DNA of 64,000 bases. It comes from GCA-003244245 sp050699975. GTDB lineage: Bacteria > Actinomycetota > Actinomycetes > Mycobacteriales > Pseudonocardiaceae. Every line of letters begins with the position of its first letter. Position 1 is the first letter of the stretch. The stretch spans positions 15,551-79,550 of the forward strand of contig JBOHGH010000005.1 of assembly GCA_050699975.1 (NCBI GenBank), in the 5' to 3' direction. This document shows positions 8,287 through 16,598 of the stretch, in pieces. The notes below the pieces were generated by a model that was given only the letters and a program-made list of their open reading frames with translations, was not told the origin of the DNA and made no database searches. The position numbers and the translations under genes were made by a program.

Positions 8287-8404
8287 TCACAATGCCGCCT
8301 CCGCGGGACGAAGTACGTCGGCGGTCACAATGCCGCCTCCGCGGGACGAAGTACGTCGGCGGTCACAATGCCGCCTCCGCGGGACGAAGTACGTCGGCGG
8401 TCAC
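8287..8404 (-). repeat. Three tandem 38-bp units, each a coupled 13-residue mini-ORF
   Basis: Three identical 38-bp units, period exact (GTGA positions step by 38). Read on the minus strand, each gives VTADVLRPAEAAL plus stop: mini-ORFs at 8363-8404, 8325-8366 and 8287-8328, joined by 4-base GTGA overlaps. The first GTGA overlaps the stop of the RecB-like gene; the last leads toward the small membrane protein. Each unit holds GCGGAGGCGG about 5 bases before the next GTG. CCGCC at the start of the unit can pair with GGCGG over the ribosome site. There are no spacers, so this is not a CRISPR array. Confidence 0.85.
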
Positions 8405-9264
8405 GGTGCGAGCAGAGCCCACGGCTGGAGATCTGGTGCACTGGCGCGGCCCTCGGGACAGTGCCGTCGGAAGTCGCACCACGAGCAGGCCCGGCCGGGC
8501 GTGGGCGGGAACAGGATCTCGGGGTCACCTCCCGCGGCCAAGGTGTCGGTGGCCAGCGCGATCTCGTCGGCCGCCTCCTCGGCACGCTGCAGGTGCCTGC
8601 CCAGGGACTGCTCGGTGTGCTCCCATCCGGCGACGGTGCCAGTAGGCAGGTGATGCAGCTCGACCCGGTGGCACTCGCGGCGCAGTGTGCGCCGCGCCGC
8701 GAAAGCGTAGAGCGCCAGCGCCTGCGAACCGCGTGCGTCATCGACAGACAGCCCGTGCCGGCCGGTCTTGTAGTCCACCACGACCAGCTCGCCGTCTCGC
8801 TCGTCGATGCGGTCCACCCGCCCCTCGGCAACGATCCGCTGGGTTGGCGCGGAGACCCAGCGCTCCACGCCCACCGGATCAAGGTCGGGATCCAGCTCGT
8901 CGACGTATCGGGCCACCCAGTCCTGCGCGCGGCTGCGATAGTCCGCGGCCTGCGCCTCGTCGGCAAAGCCCTCCCCGGACCAGTGCGAGGCCACCAAGGC
9001 GGCTGCGGTGTGCGGGCGGCGCCGCCCGGGAGTCAGATCGAACAACGCCCGCAGCGCTGCGTGTACCACCGCTCCCAGCGTGTTGTGCGCCCAGGCCCCG
9101 CCCCGCACAGGCGTAGGCCGGTCCAAGTAAGCCATCCGGTAGCGCCGGGGACAGCCGGTCCACGCGGTGAGCTTGGCGGGGGTTACCCGCACCAGGGGCC
9201 GGGGAAGACCGCCGAGGTCCAGCTCTCCCTGCACTTGCCGTGCCATCGCATCTACCGTACTCAC
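8401..9264 (-). CDS. RecB-family PD-(D/E)XK nuclease with Fe-S cluster motif
   Basis: 287 residues. The nuclease core shows EGRVDRID (Asp) and VVDYKTG (Asp-x-Lys), typical of Cas4/AddB/RecB-type nucleases. Four cysteines flank it, one in WTGCPRRY near residue 38 and three in CSWCDFRRHC near the C-terminus, the arrangement that holds a 4Fe-4S cluster. Likely a single-strand DNA exonuclease in repair. No Cas genes are nearby. Its TGA stop overlaps the first mini-ORF of the tandem array by GTGA, so the following genes are probably cotranslated. Confidence 0.88.
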   Translation of the reverse strand: MSTVDAMARQVQGELDLGGLPRPLVRVTPAKLTAWTGCPRRYRMAYLDRPTPVRGGAWAHNTLGAVVHAALRALFDLTPGRRRPHTAAALVASHWSGEGFADEAQAADYRSRAQDWVARYVDELDPDLDPVGVERWVSAPTQRIVAEGRVDRIDERDGELVVVDYKTGRHGLSVDDARGSQALALYAFAARRTLRRECHRVELHHLPTGTVAGWEHTEQSLGRHLQRAEEAADEIALATDTLAAGGDPEILFPPTPGRACSWCDFRRHCPEGRASAPDLQPWALLAP

Positions 9265-9308
9265 CCACTTACCGGGCCCTCCCCCGGCGGGCCGGTCGGC
9301 TCGTCGGT

Positions 9309-10175
9309 TCAGCCAACGACCGCGGCGACGCCACTGCGAGCCGCCAGTTCCTCGATCCGCTCCAGCATCTCCGGATCGGTGGTCTCCTGGCCCAGGTGCG
9401 CGGTCTTGTTCGTGCCGTGGTAGTCGCTGGAGCCGGTGACCAGCAGGTCCAGTGCGGCCGCGAGGTCGCGCAGCGCTGTGCGGTCGTCGCCGGTGTGGTC
9501 GGGATGGTGGACTTCCACCCCGGCGAGTCCTTCAGCAGCCAGCTCGGCGATCACGCCGGGGCCGATCACCGGCCCGCGACGGCGAGCCAAGGCGTGCGCC
9601 AGCACCGGAACCCCTCCTGCTGCACGAAGCATCCGGACCGCCACGCGGACGTCGGTGTCAGCCCGACCTGTGTAGTACCGGCCTCCGGTGACCAGGTATC
9701 GGCGGAAGGCCTCGTCCACGCTGCCCACGACACCCGTCGACACCAGTGCCCTGGCCAGGTGCGGTCGACCGGGTGAGGCGTGCTGCGGCAGGTCGCCGAG
9801 CAGCGTGTCGGGGTCCACCGGGAACCCGTCGGCGGCCATCCGCTGCGCCATGGTGTGCAGCCGCACCCGCCGCTCGGCACGCAGCCGGGACTGCTCGACG
9901 ATGATCACCTCCGAAGCGGGGTCGAACAGGTACCCGAGTAGGTGCACCGAGACGTGCCCACCCCGGCCGTCCGGCGCGGTGCAGGAGAACTCCGCACCGC
10001 GGATCAGACGCATTCCCGCGGGCAACGCATCAACGGCCTCGGCCCATCCGGCGGTGGTGTCGTGGTCAGTCAACGCGATCACGTCGAGACCGGCCGTGGC
10101 GGCGGCCGCGACGAGCTCAGCGGGGGTATCGGTTCCGTCGGAGGCGGTGGAGTGAGCGTGCAGGTCGATACGCAC
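9309..10175 (-). CDS. PHP-domain phosphoesterase
   Basis: 288 residues. Metal-binding motifs DLHAHSTASDG at the N-terminus, ALTDHDTT around residue 37, and later EVHHPDH and SDYHG, the standard PHP set. Relatives hydrolyse 3',5'-nucleoside bisphosphates or similar small phosphoesters in the cytoplasm. It is in line with the RecB-like nuclease (44 bases apart), suggesting one transcript, but a functional link is not shown. Confidence 0.88.
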   Translation of the reverse strand: MRIDLHAHSTASDGTDTPAELVAAAATAGLDVIALTDHDTTAGWAEAVDALPAGMRLIRGAEFSCTAPDGRGGHVSVHLLGYLFDPASEVIIVEQSRLRAERRVRLHTMAQRMAADGFPVDPDTLLGDLPQHASPGRPHLARALVSTGVVGSVDEAFRRYLVTGGRYYTGRADTDVRVAVRMLRAAGGVPVLAHALARRRGPVIGPGVIAELAAEGLAGVEVHHPDHTGDDRTALRDLAAALDLLVTGSSDYHGTNKTAHLGQETTDPEMLERIEELAARSGVAAVVG

Positions 10176-10217
10176 GGCTGCCAGTCTCCGGGACTGCCGT
10201 CAGGTCTGCCCCGCAGG

Positions 10218-10784
10218 TCACCTCGCGAGCGTCCAGCGCCTGCGGGGAGGCGGCGGAAGCAGACCGGTGCGCGCCTCCTTCTTCTCGCCGAAGATCAGCT
10301 CGGAGATCGCGTCAAAGGTCGCCTCGGGTTTGGGCAGGTAGTCGACTCTCTCGAGGTCCTGCTTCTGCCCGGCAGATTCCACCCTGAGCGTGCCGTAGCC
10401 GAGCACCCGACCGCCCAGGGTCCGCAGGTAGCTCATGTCGGTCACCTTCGTGATCGGCATCATGGAGACCTTCGTCACGATGAGGCCGCTAGTGATCATG
10501 AAACGCTTGTTGGTGATGATGATGAGTTCGACCCACCACTCCAGCGCCTTCCAAATGAAGCGCAGCACCGCGGCAGCCGCGAGGTACCAGAGCACCGACT
10601 GCAGCACCCACAGGTCGTCCCCCGCGCCGCTGAGCAGTTGAGACACCAGAAACGCCACGATCACGACACCGAAGGTCTGCGCCATCACCCCCAACAGGCT
10701 GGCCCAGTGCCGCCGCACCCGGATCACCCGCCGCTCCACGGAGGGGTCGAGCAGGTACTCGTAGGGATGTCGCCCTATGAGCAT
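10218..10784 (-). CDS. PH-domain (YdbS/YdbT-like) membrane protein
   Basis: 188 residues from ATG 10784 (MLIGRHPYEYLLDP). Two membrane helices at about 30-50 and 60-80 are followed by a bacterial PH domain with IITNKRFMITSGLI and MPITKVTDM, typical of bPH2 proteins. Function unknown. A longer reading frame to 10928 exists, but the segment before this ATG lacks family character and would overlap the divergent Nudix gene. Confidence 0.78.
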   Translation of the reverse strand: MLIGRHPYEYLLDPSVERRVIRVRRHWASLLGVMAQTFGVVIVAFLVSQLLSGAGDDLWVLQSVLWYLAAAAVLRFIWKALEWWVELIIITNKRFMITSGLIVTKVSMMPITKVTDMSYLRTLGGRVLGYGTLRVESAGQKQDLERVDYLPKPEATFDAISELIFGEKKEARTGLLPPPPRRRWTLAR

Positions 10785-10839
10785 GTCAGCGTTGCCTGAA
10801 CCGGGACCGCATGTAAGCAGGGTACTACCGTGCCTGCTG

Positions 10840-11298
10840 ATGACGGGCTCACGCGTGCAGAAGATCCGGTGTGTCGGAGCGGTGGTGTTCGACGGGGCGG
10901 GAAGGTTGCTGCTGGTCCGGAGGACCAACGAACCGGGGCGGGGACGCTGGTCGGTGCCCGGCGGCCGGGTGGAGGCCGGCGAGACCGACCATCATGCGGT
11001 GATCCGTGAGGTGGCCGAAGAGACCGGGCTGGAGGTCGAGATCACCCGCTGGGCAGGTGGGGTACAGCGCTGCGCACCGGGCGGCGCAGTCTTCGACATC
11101 CACGACTACATCTGCCGGGCAACGGGCGGAACGCTGCGCGCCGGCGACGATGCTGACGATGCCCGCTGGTGTGACGGGGAAATCCTGGCGAGCCTGCCGA
11201 CCGTGGACGGGCTCGTCGACGCCCTCACCGGTTGGGGCTGCCTGCCACCCGATCCCACCGCTCACCGGTCAGGGCGATGGCACCGGAGGTGGAGGTGA
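10840..11298 (+). CDS. Nudix hydrolase
   Basis: 152 residues. The Nudix box GGRVEAGETDHHAVIREVAE continues into ETGLEVE, with all catalytic Glu/Arg positions present. It should hydrolyse a nucleoside diphosphate linked to another group; substrate is unclear (ADP-ribose- or MutT-like). The ATG at 10840 is used because upstream codons overlap the divergent PH-domain gene. The serpin gene starts 4 bases after the stop, so the two are probably one operon. Confidence 0.85.
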   Translation: MTGSRVQKIRCVGAVVFDGAGRLLLVRRTNEPGRGRWSVPGGRVEAGETDHHAVIREVAEETGLEVEITRWAGGVQRCAPGGAVFDIHDYICRATGGTLRAGDDADDARWCDGEILASLPTVDGLVDALTGWGCLPPDPTAHRSGRWHRRWR

Positions 11299-11302
11299 CG
11301 GG

Positions 11303-12478
11303 GTGCTGTTAGCGCAGGGCGTGTCGCGGGAGGTGCCGCGGCAGGCCCCGGTCGAGCAGATCGTGGCCGGGCTGACCAGGTTCGGTCATGATCTTTACAC
11401 GGTGGCGGCTGCTCCGGCCAGCAACACCGTGATCTCACCATTGAGCGTCGGCTACGCCTTCGGCATGGCACGCGCAGGCGCCGCCGGGCAGACCGCGAGC
11501 CAGCTCGATCAGGTATTCGGTTTCCCGGCATCCGGACCGCACGCGGCATTCAACGATCTCGATCGGCAGATCGTCACCGCAGGCGCGCCACCGCCCCGAT
11601 CGTCGCCCGGCGCCACCAGGGCCCCAGATGTACGCCCCGCGCCACCGGTGGTCGCGATCGCCAACGGACTGTTCGTCCAGGACGGGCTGCCGGTCACGGA
11701 CGGCTTCCTGCGGACGCTGGCTTCCCAGTATGGCGCAGGCGCGCGGATCTTCCCCCCGGGCCAGGGCGCCGAACAGATCAACGCCTGGGTGCGCGAACAG
11801 ACGGCGGAGCGGATCGGCAGGTTGTTCGACCAGCTGGATCCGGCTACCCGTCTGGTGCTCGCCAACGCCGTCTACCTGAAGGCGGACTGGCAGACCCCGT
11901 TCGCCAAGAATCCGACGACGGACGCGACGTTCACCCGCGCCGACGGCACGATGGCGGCGGTGCCGATGATGCGCCAGCAGGAATCCCTGCGCTACGCCAG
12001 CGGCCAGGGCTGGCAGGCGGTTGAGCTGCCGTATGCCGGCAGTGAGCTGTCCATGCGAGTGATCGTGCCGCAGGGTGCGCTCACCCCGCCCGAAGTGCTG
12101 TCACCCCTCACGCTGGCCCAGGTCGAGGCACTCCTACGGGCCGCGCAGGTGGAGTTGTTCCTGCCGCGGTGGGACTTCGCCACCGGCCTGGACCTGCTGC
12201 CTGCGCTGAACACGCTGGGTCTGACCGCCCTGGATGACTTCTCCGGTATGTCACAGGAGCGGCTCGCGCTTGATCAGGCGGTGCACCGGGCGAACATCAC
12301 GGTGGACGAGTGGGGCACCGAGGCCGCCGCCGTCACCGGCCTGGCCTTCACGGTGTCAGCACCACCGGAGCCGCAGGTCGTGGTCCGCGCCGACCGGCCG
12401 TTCGCCTTCACGATTGTGCACCAGCCGACTGGGGCGCCGCTGTTCATCGGCCACGTCGCCGATCCTCTCGCAGCATGA
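11303..12478 (+). CDS. Serpin (serine protease inhibitor)
   Basis: 391 residues from GTG 11303 with GGAGG 7 bases upstream. The serpin core is clear: NTVISPLSVGYAFGMARAGA, ANAVYLKADWQTPF, MRVIVPQG, and a C-terminal DRPFAFTIVHQPTGAPLFIGHV. The hinge of the reactive loop, DEWGTEAAAVTG at about 335-346, has the small residues needed for loop insertion, so it is probably inhibitory. By alignment to antitrypsin the P1 residue falls near the TVSA stretch, which would suit an elastase- or subtilisin-like target, but this is uncertain. No signal peptide is present, so it may act in the cytoplasm. Serpins are patchily distributed in bacteria. Confidence 0.9.
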   Translation: MLLAQGVSREVPRQAPVEQIVAGLTRFGHDLYTVAAAPASNTVISPLSVGYAFGMARAGAAGQTASQLDQVFGFPASGPHAAFNDLDRQIVTAGAPPPRSSPGATRAPDVRPAPPVVAIANGLFVQDGLPVTDGFLRTLASQYGAGARIFPPGQGAEQINAWVREQTAERIGRLFDQLDPATRLVLANAVYLKADWQTPFAKNPTTDATFTRADGTMAAVPMMRQQESLRYASGQGWQAVELPYAGSELSMRVIVPQGALTPPEVLSPLTLAQVEALLRAAQVELFLPRWDFATGLDLLPALNTLGLTALDDFSGMSQERLALDQAVHRANITVDEWGTEAAAVTGLAFTVSAPPEPQVVVRADRPFAFTIVHQPTGAPLFIGHVADPLAA

Positions 12479-12491
12479 CGCCATCCGATTG

Positions 12492-13557
12492 TTACTCACG
12501 TATTCGGATGAGGTCCGGGGCGAGGTGGAGTGGGTTGCGGCGGGGTGCGCCGCCGATCCAGGGTGGGGGGTGGAATTCAGGAATACCGCTGGCCATGTCG
12601 ATTCGCCAGGAGGAATGATGGGCAAGCCGGTGGTGGCGGCCGCAGAGGAGAACGCAGTTGCCGAGGCTGGTGGGACCCAGGTCGGCCCAATGTTTGATGT
12701 GATGGATTTCGCACCAACGGGCCGGTACTGAACATCCCGGGAATGCGCATCCGCGATCCCGGACGATCACCGCTCGGCGGATCGCCGCGGGTACCGAATG
12801 CGATGCCCGCCCGACGTCGAGAGGTTCCCCGCGGGTGCCGAGCACCACCGGGATCACCCGCGCGTCGCACGCGATGCGGCGGGCGACCTCGGCGTTGATC
12901 GGCCCCCCGAAGCTCAGTGACCCGGTCCCGATCTGGCCCTGCAGCACCGCCAACGGAACTGTCACCACGACCTGGGGACGTTCCCCGCCCTCGGTGGGCA
13001 GCTCACCGGTACCGAGGGCGCGCTCCACCAGTTCGACCAGGGCATCGGCGTCGCGCTGCGCGGAATCGCGCAGGTCGACCTCGGTGTCGGTGACCGGGCG
13101 GGGTGCGGCCAGCGGGCTCAGCGCGCAGCGGACGATCTCGGCGGCCTCCCGGTCCAGCCAGCCGGACAGCTCGTAGCCACCGTCACGGTCGGTGAAGCTC
13201 AGCCGCCGCCGGGTCTCGGTGATGTCCTTGGGCGCTACACCGTCCTGATCCAGGTAGGCCAGGATCCGTTTGCCCAGCGTCGCGAGCTGCCCGGGGTCCA
13301 GTGTGCGGGCGTGGCGAGCCAACTCCGCCTCGCTGCTCGGTGCCGACATGCCCCGGGATCCGGGCCAGCACCGAGGCCAGCGCGCGGACCAACTCGACCG
13401 TGGTGCCATAGCCCTCTTTCCCGGCGATCCCCCGGGAATCGACCTCGGCCACCACCGACAACATCTGCGCCCACGTCGACCGCATACGGGTTTCCAGCGC
13501 ACACAGCTCAGCGAGCAGCTCATCGTCACTGGCCTGCCACGCCGGACCCATCGACAT
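12492..13557 (-). pseudogene. DUF222/HNH endonuclease-like gene, frameshifted and internally shortened
   Basis: The N-terminal part (MSMGPAWQASDDELLAEL to GTTVELVRALASVLARIPGHV) is in one frame from ATG 13557. From about 13345 the homologous sequence continues in another frame (SEAELARHARTLDPGQLATL onward) through the DUF222 region to a C-terminal HNH motif (RGCAFPGC, WCEIHHIKHW, LLCGRHHRLAHH) and stop at 12492. Compared with the family, some tens of residues that normally lie at the junction are missing, so a deletion probably caused the shift. DUF222/HNH genes are multicopy in actinobacteria, often near mobile DNA. Confidence 0.78.
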
Positions 13558-13607
13558 GCCAGTATTCTACGGAGGCACACCGACAATTCCGGGCTACGAG
13601 GAGACGA

Positions 13608-14225
13608 TTGACGACGCAGCCGGAGCTGGTCTGGTACGTCAGCTATGGGTCGAACATGTGTGCAGCCCGGTTTGGATGCTATCTCGCGGGCGGAACACCA
13701 CCTGGAACGCAGCGCACAAATTCCGGTTGCCGCGATCGCCGACCGCCGCACCGCGCAATCGGCTGTGAAATCGCCGGCGGGGTCTACTTCGCAACGGAAT
13801 CGGCCGTCTGGGGTGGCGGGCGCGCCTTCTACGACCCAGAACTGGTCGGCACGGCTGCCGCACACGCTTACCTGATCACCGCCGGGCAGTTCGCCGACAT
13901 CGCCGCGCAGGAGATGTACGGCGTCGCTGGCGCGGACATCAACCTCGAACCAGTGCTGGTGACCGGCCGAGCCGAACTCGGTCCCGGACGCTACGAGACC
14001 TTGCTGCACATCGGTGATCTCGATGGGTATCCGCTTCTGACCTTCACCGCCCCCTGGCATGCCAGCGACGTACCGTGGACGGCTCCCTCGGCGGCCTACC
14101 TGCGAATGCTCGCAGCAGGACTGCACGAGGCCCACGGATGGGACATTCACCGGGTGGCCAACTATCTTGCCCACCTGCGCGGGGCACGCGGGCACTGGAC
14201 TCCGGCCGACATCGCCGCGCTGTGA
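13608..14225 (+). CDS. Gamma-glutamylcyclotransferase-like protein
   Basis: 205 residues from TTG 13608, chosen because GAGGAG lies 4 bases upstream. The start LVWYVSYGSNM is the hallmark of the GGCT-like fold (often misannotated as histone deacetylase), and the later GGVYFATESAVWGGGRAFYDP and YLITAGQFADI strands fit. A Glu suitable for catalysis is not obvious, so activity is unproven. The adjacent DUF222/HNH remnant is divergent from it. Confidence 0.7.
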   Translation: MTTQPELVWYVSYGSNMCAARFGCYLAGGTPPGTQRTNSGCRDRRPPHRAIGCEIAGGVYFATESAVWGGGRAFYDPELVGTAAAHAYLITAGQFADIAAQEMYGVAGADINLEPVLVTGRAELGPGRYETLLHIGDLDGYPLLTFTAPWHASDVPWTAPSAAYLRMLAAGLHEAHGWDIHRVANYLAHLRGARGHWTPADIAAL

Positions 14226-14333
14226 CACGCGATGTCGCGGCAAAGCGCGGACAACGGTGACTGATCGAGATCCCCCGTCTATGCTCTGGACGCATTGGGG
14301 GGATCGTTCGTGCAACCCCTATCAGGAGCAGGC

Positions 14334-15896
14334 GTGACGCTGAGTCTGGGCACGCCCATCGGCCACTACACAGTGATAGAGCACGTAGGCGCCGAGGGAA
14401 CGACAGCCGAGGTCTACCGCGCACGGGACGAGCGGCACGATCGGGTCGTCGCGTTGAAGCTACTCCCTGGGACGAGCGAACGTAGCCGCCGGGAAGCCGT
14501 CGCGGTGACCGCCCTCGACCACCCCAACATCGTGGCAACGTTCGACGTCATCGAGCACGAGGGGCGGCTTTGCCTCATCCAGGAATGGATCGACGGCGGG
14601 AGCTTGGCGGACGAACTGGATTTGGCCGGCCAACTCGGCCTCACGGCGACCGTGCAACTGGGTCGCGATGTGGCGTCCGCGCTCCACTACGCGCACCAGC
14701 GAGGCATCCTGCACCGCGATATCAAGCCCTCGAACGTCCTGCGCACCGTCGAGGGGACTTACAAGCTAACGGATTTCGGAGCATTCGGGCAGCTCCAAGT
14801 GGAGACCGCGACGACGAGGGCCGGCGAGATCGCTGGGACACCGTTGTACATGTCCCCGGAGCAGATCACCGGCGCACCGCAGTCGCCAGCGTCCGACTTG
14901 TTCGGACTCGGGCTGCTGCTGTACCGCTGTGTGCATGGCCGTCTACCCGATGACATGGCGGGCTCGTACCTGCAGCTGGCTTATAGCCGTACGCGGACGC
15001 CGATCAGTGTCCCGCCGTCGCCATTGCAAGGACTGCTCCAACGCTGCCTGGACCTCGACCCGGCGCAGCGCCCGGGCTCAGCGGCGGACGTGCTAACCGC
15101 GCTGGATCAGATTCAGTGTCGGCCATCGCCTCCGCCAGTGCCAACCACATCGCCTCCGCCAGTGCCACCCAATCCAGCCGGGCAGCCCGATTGGGAGCCG
15201 CTCTGGGATATCCAACGGGCAGAGCAGCGCAGGGACCCCGATCGGGAGCGGCGCCTCGATGCCCAACTGGCAGAACGGCTCCGCCTCGATGGGGCGCGGC
15301 GCCGCTATCCCATGCGGGCAGAGCAGCCCCCGGACCTCGATCGGGCGGCCGCTCCGAAGTACCTCCCACGAACGTGGGCGTTGGCGCCGTGGGCGACCCT
15401 GGTGGTGTTGAGCGTCGCCGTCGTCGCCGCCGGTATCGTGCTGCTCGGCGTCCGGAACGGGCTGGTGCGTATCGGCATCGGCCTCGCTATCGCCGGTATC
15501 GCCTTTGTGGTGGCACAGCAGATCCGCCGCCGCTGGACCAGCCGGGCACCCGAAGCGGAACGGCGAGCGGCCACGATCCTCTTCGGCGCCGGACAGCGTG
15601 ACGAGCTCACCCGGTCGTTGATGATTGAGGTCGACCAGGTGGTCAGAAACCTCAAGTCACTCGATGCCAAGTTCCTCGGCATGACGGTGGTAGCGATGAT
15701 CCACGAGTATGAGGCAGCCAAAGAGTCGTCGGAACGTCAGGCGGCACTGCTCAACGTGGTGGCGCTGATGGAGAAACTCCAGGCGCACTTCTCCCCCTGG
15801 CACGTCCGGCACAAAGATGCGATCGCCACCTGCGTCGCCGTGGTCGGTGCACTCGCCGGTGTAGCCAGCGTCGTCAGCGGATTCCTGATCCGGTGA
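14334..15896 (+). CDS. Membrane-bound eukaryotic-type Ser/Thr protein kinase
   Basis: 520 residues from GTG 14334 (AGGAG upstream). Kinase domain at about 8-260: glycine loop region VGAEGTTAEVYRARD, VALKLL lysine near 40, HRDIKPSN near 128, TDFG near 148, GTPLYMSPEQI. A Pro-rich linker (PSPPPVPTTSPPPVPP) is followed by four degenerate charged repeats at about 282-342, then two membrane helices at about 352-400 and a C-terminal helix at about 497-520. The cytoplasmic stretch between the helices has no known domain. The architecture differs from PknB-type receptors, as there is no extracellular PASTA domain. It sits in an accessory patch; substrates are unknown. Confidence 0.88.
   Translation: MTLSLGTPIGHYTVIEHVGAEGTTAEVYRARDERHDRVVALKLLPGTSERSRREAVAVTALDHPNIVATFDVIEHEGRLCLIQEWIDGGSLADELDLAGQLGLTATVQLGRDVASALHYAHQRGILHRDIKPSNVLRTVEGTYKLTDFGAFGQLQVETATTRAGEIAGTPLYMSPEQITGAPQSPASDLFGLGLLLYRCVHGRLPDDMAGSYLQLAYSRTRTPISVPPSPLQGLLQRCLDLDPAQRPGSAADVLTALDQIQCRPSPPPVPTTSPPPVPPNPAGQPDWEPLWDIQRAEQRRDPDRERRLDAQLAERLRLDGARRRYPMRAEQPPDLDRAAAPKYLPRTWALAPWATLVVLSVAVVAAGIVLLGVRNGLVRIGIGLAIAGIAFVVAQQIRRRWTSRAPEAERRAATILFGAGQRDELTRSLMIEVDQVVRNLKSLDAKFLGMTVVAMIHEYEAAKESSERQAALLNVVALMEKLQAHFSPWHVRHKDAIATCVAVVGALAGVASVVSGFLIR
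15179..15360 (+). repeat. Four degenerate tandem repeats (about 36-51 bp) inside the kinase gene
   Basis: Units begin CGGGCAG or CTGGCAG near 15179, 15217, 15268 and 15316 and share GAT(T/C)GGGAGC(G/C)GC or CTCGAT cores. They encode AGQPDWEPLWDIQ, RAEQRRDPDRERRLDAQ, LAERLRLDGARRRYPM and RAEQPPDLDRAAAPK, a charged, probably helical juxtamembrane linker. This looks like expansion of an ancestral unit followed by drift. Confidence 0.55.
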
Positions 15897-15921
15897 CATA
15901 TTGCTGTCATCGTGGTATGCT
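15893..15921 (+). promoter_or_regulatory. Promoter of vapBC with leaderless start
   Basis: GTGACA (15893-15898) and TATGCT (15916-15921) are separated by 17 bases. Transcription would begin at about 15928, one base from the ATG of vapB, so the message is probably leaderless. This agrees with the lack of a ribosome site before vapB. Confidence 0.55.
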
Positions 15922-15928
15922 TTGATGC

Positions 15929-16180
15929 ATGCGGACCACGCTGCGGGTCGATGACGAGCTGCTGCGCCGGGCCAAGAGCCACGCGGCGCGCCAGGGACGC
16001 AGCCTGACCTCGGTTTTCGAGGAGGCCCTTCGCCGGCTGCTGGCCGAATCCGAACGGCACGAGGAGCGCACGCGCGTCGAGCTGCCGGTGTCCGTCGCGA
16101 GTGGGGGCGTGCTGCCCGGTGTGGATCTCGATGACACCGCGGCGTTGCTGGACGTGATGGAGGGTCGTGCTCCTTCCTGA
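15929..16180 (+). CDS. vapB: VapB-type antitoxin
   Basis: 83 residues. The N-terminal MRTTLRVDDELLRRAK fits a ribbon-helix-helix DNA-binding domain; the C-terminal half (from about residue 50) is the likely toxin-binding tail. It should neutralise the PIN toxin encoded next and repress its own promoter. The reading frame overlaps vapC by 14 bases, the usual arrangement for coupled antitoxin/toxin translation. Confidence 0.88.
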   Translation: MRTTLRVDDELLRRAKSHAARQGRSLTSVFEEALRRLLAESERHEERTRVELPVSVASGGVLPGVDLDDTAALLDVMEGRAPS

Positions 16181-16598
16181 CGTCAACGTGCTCGTGTACG
16201 CGTTCCGGCCGGACGCCGCAGACCACCAGCAGTACCGGGCCTGGCTGGACGGCACGGTCAACGGCGACTCCAGCTACGCCTGTTCCGACCTGGTGCTCAG
16301 CGGCTTCGTGCGGGTTGTCACGCATCCGCGGATCTTCCGGGAACCCAGCCGGCTGGCCGAGGCACTGACGTTCGCCCGCGCGGTACGAAACCAGCCGGTC
16401 TGCCGCCCGGTGTTCCCTGGAGTGCAGCACTGGTCGATCTTCACCCGGCTGTGCCAGCAAGCGGGTGAGAAGGGAGACCTGGTACCCGATGCCTTCCTTG
16501 CTGCCCTGGCGATCGAGTCGGGGTGCGAATGGGTGACCACCGACCAGGACTTCGCCCGGTTTCCCGGGCTCCGCTGGCGGCATCCGCTCAGCACGTGA
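16167..16598 (+). CDS. vapC: VapC-type PIN-domain toxin
   Basis: 143 residues from GTG 16167 inside vapB. PIN-domain acidic residues are seen in LLPDVNVLVYAF (Asp5), ACSDLVLSGF, DLVPDAFLAAL and TTDQDF, enough for a Mg-dependent RNase active site. Family members cleave tRNA or rRNA when freed from VapB. The stop TGA directly abuts the stop of the opposite gene at 16599. Confidence 0.9.
   Translation: MLLPDVNVLVYAFRPDAADHQQYRAWLDGTVNGDSSYACSDLVLSGFVRVVTHPRIFREPSRLAEALTFARAVRNQPVCRPVFPGVQHWSIFTRLCQQAGEKGDLVPDAFLAALAIESGCEWVTTDQDFARFPGLRWRHPLST

Noticed and set aside
7994..8290. Arg-rich 98-codon frame starting on the last GTGA of the repeat array
   Set aside because: Product is Arg/Gly/Pro-rich and looks like a shadow of the overlapping three-helix membrane protein, though the phase with the array is noted.
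8287..8404. Tandem 38-bp repeat as a CRISPR array
   Set aside because: The units are contiguous with no spacers and each is an in-frame mini-ORF. No Cas genes are present apart from a Cas4-like RecB nuclease motif.
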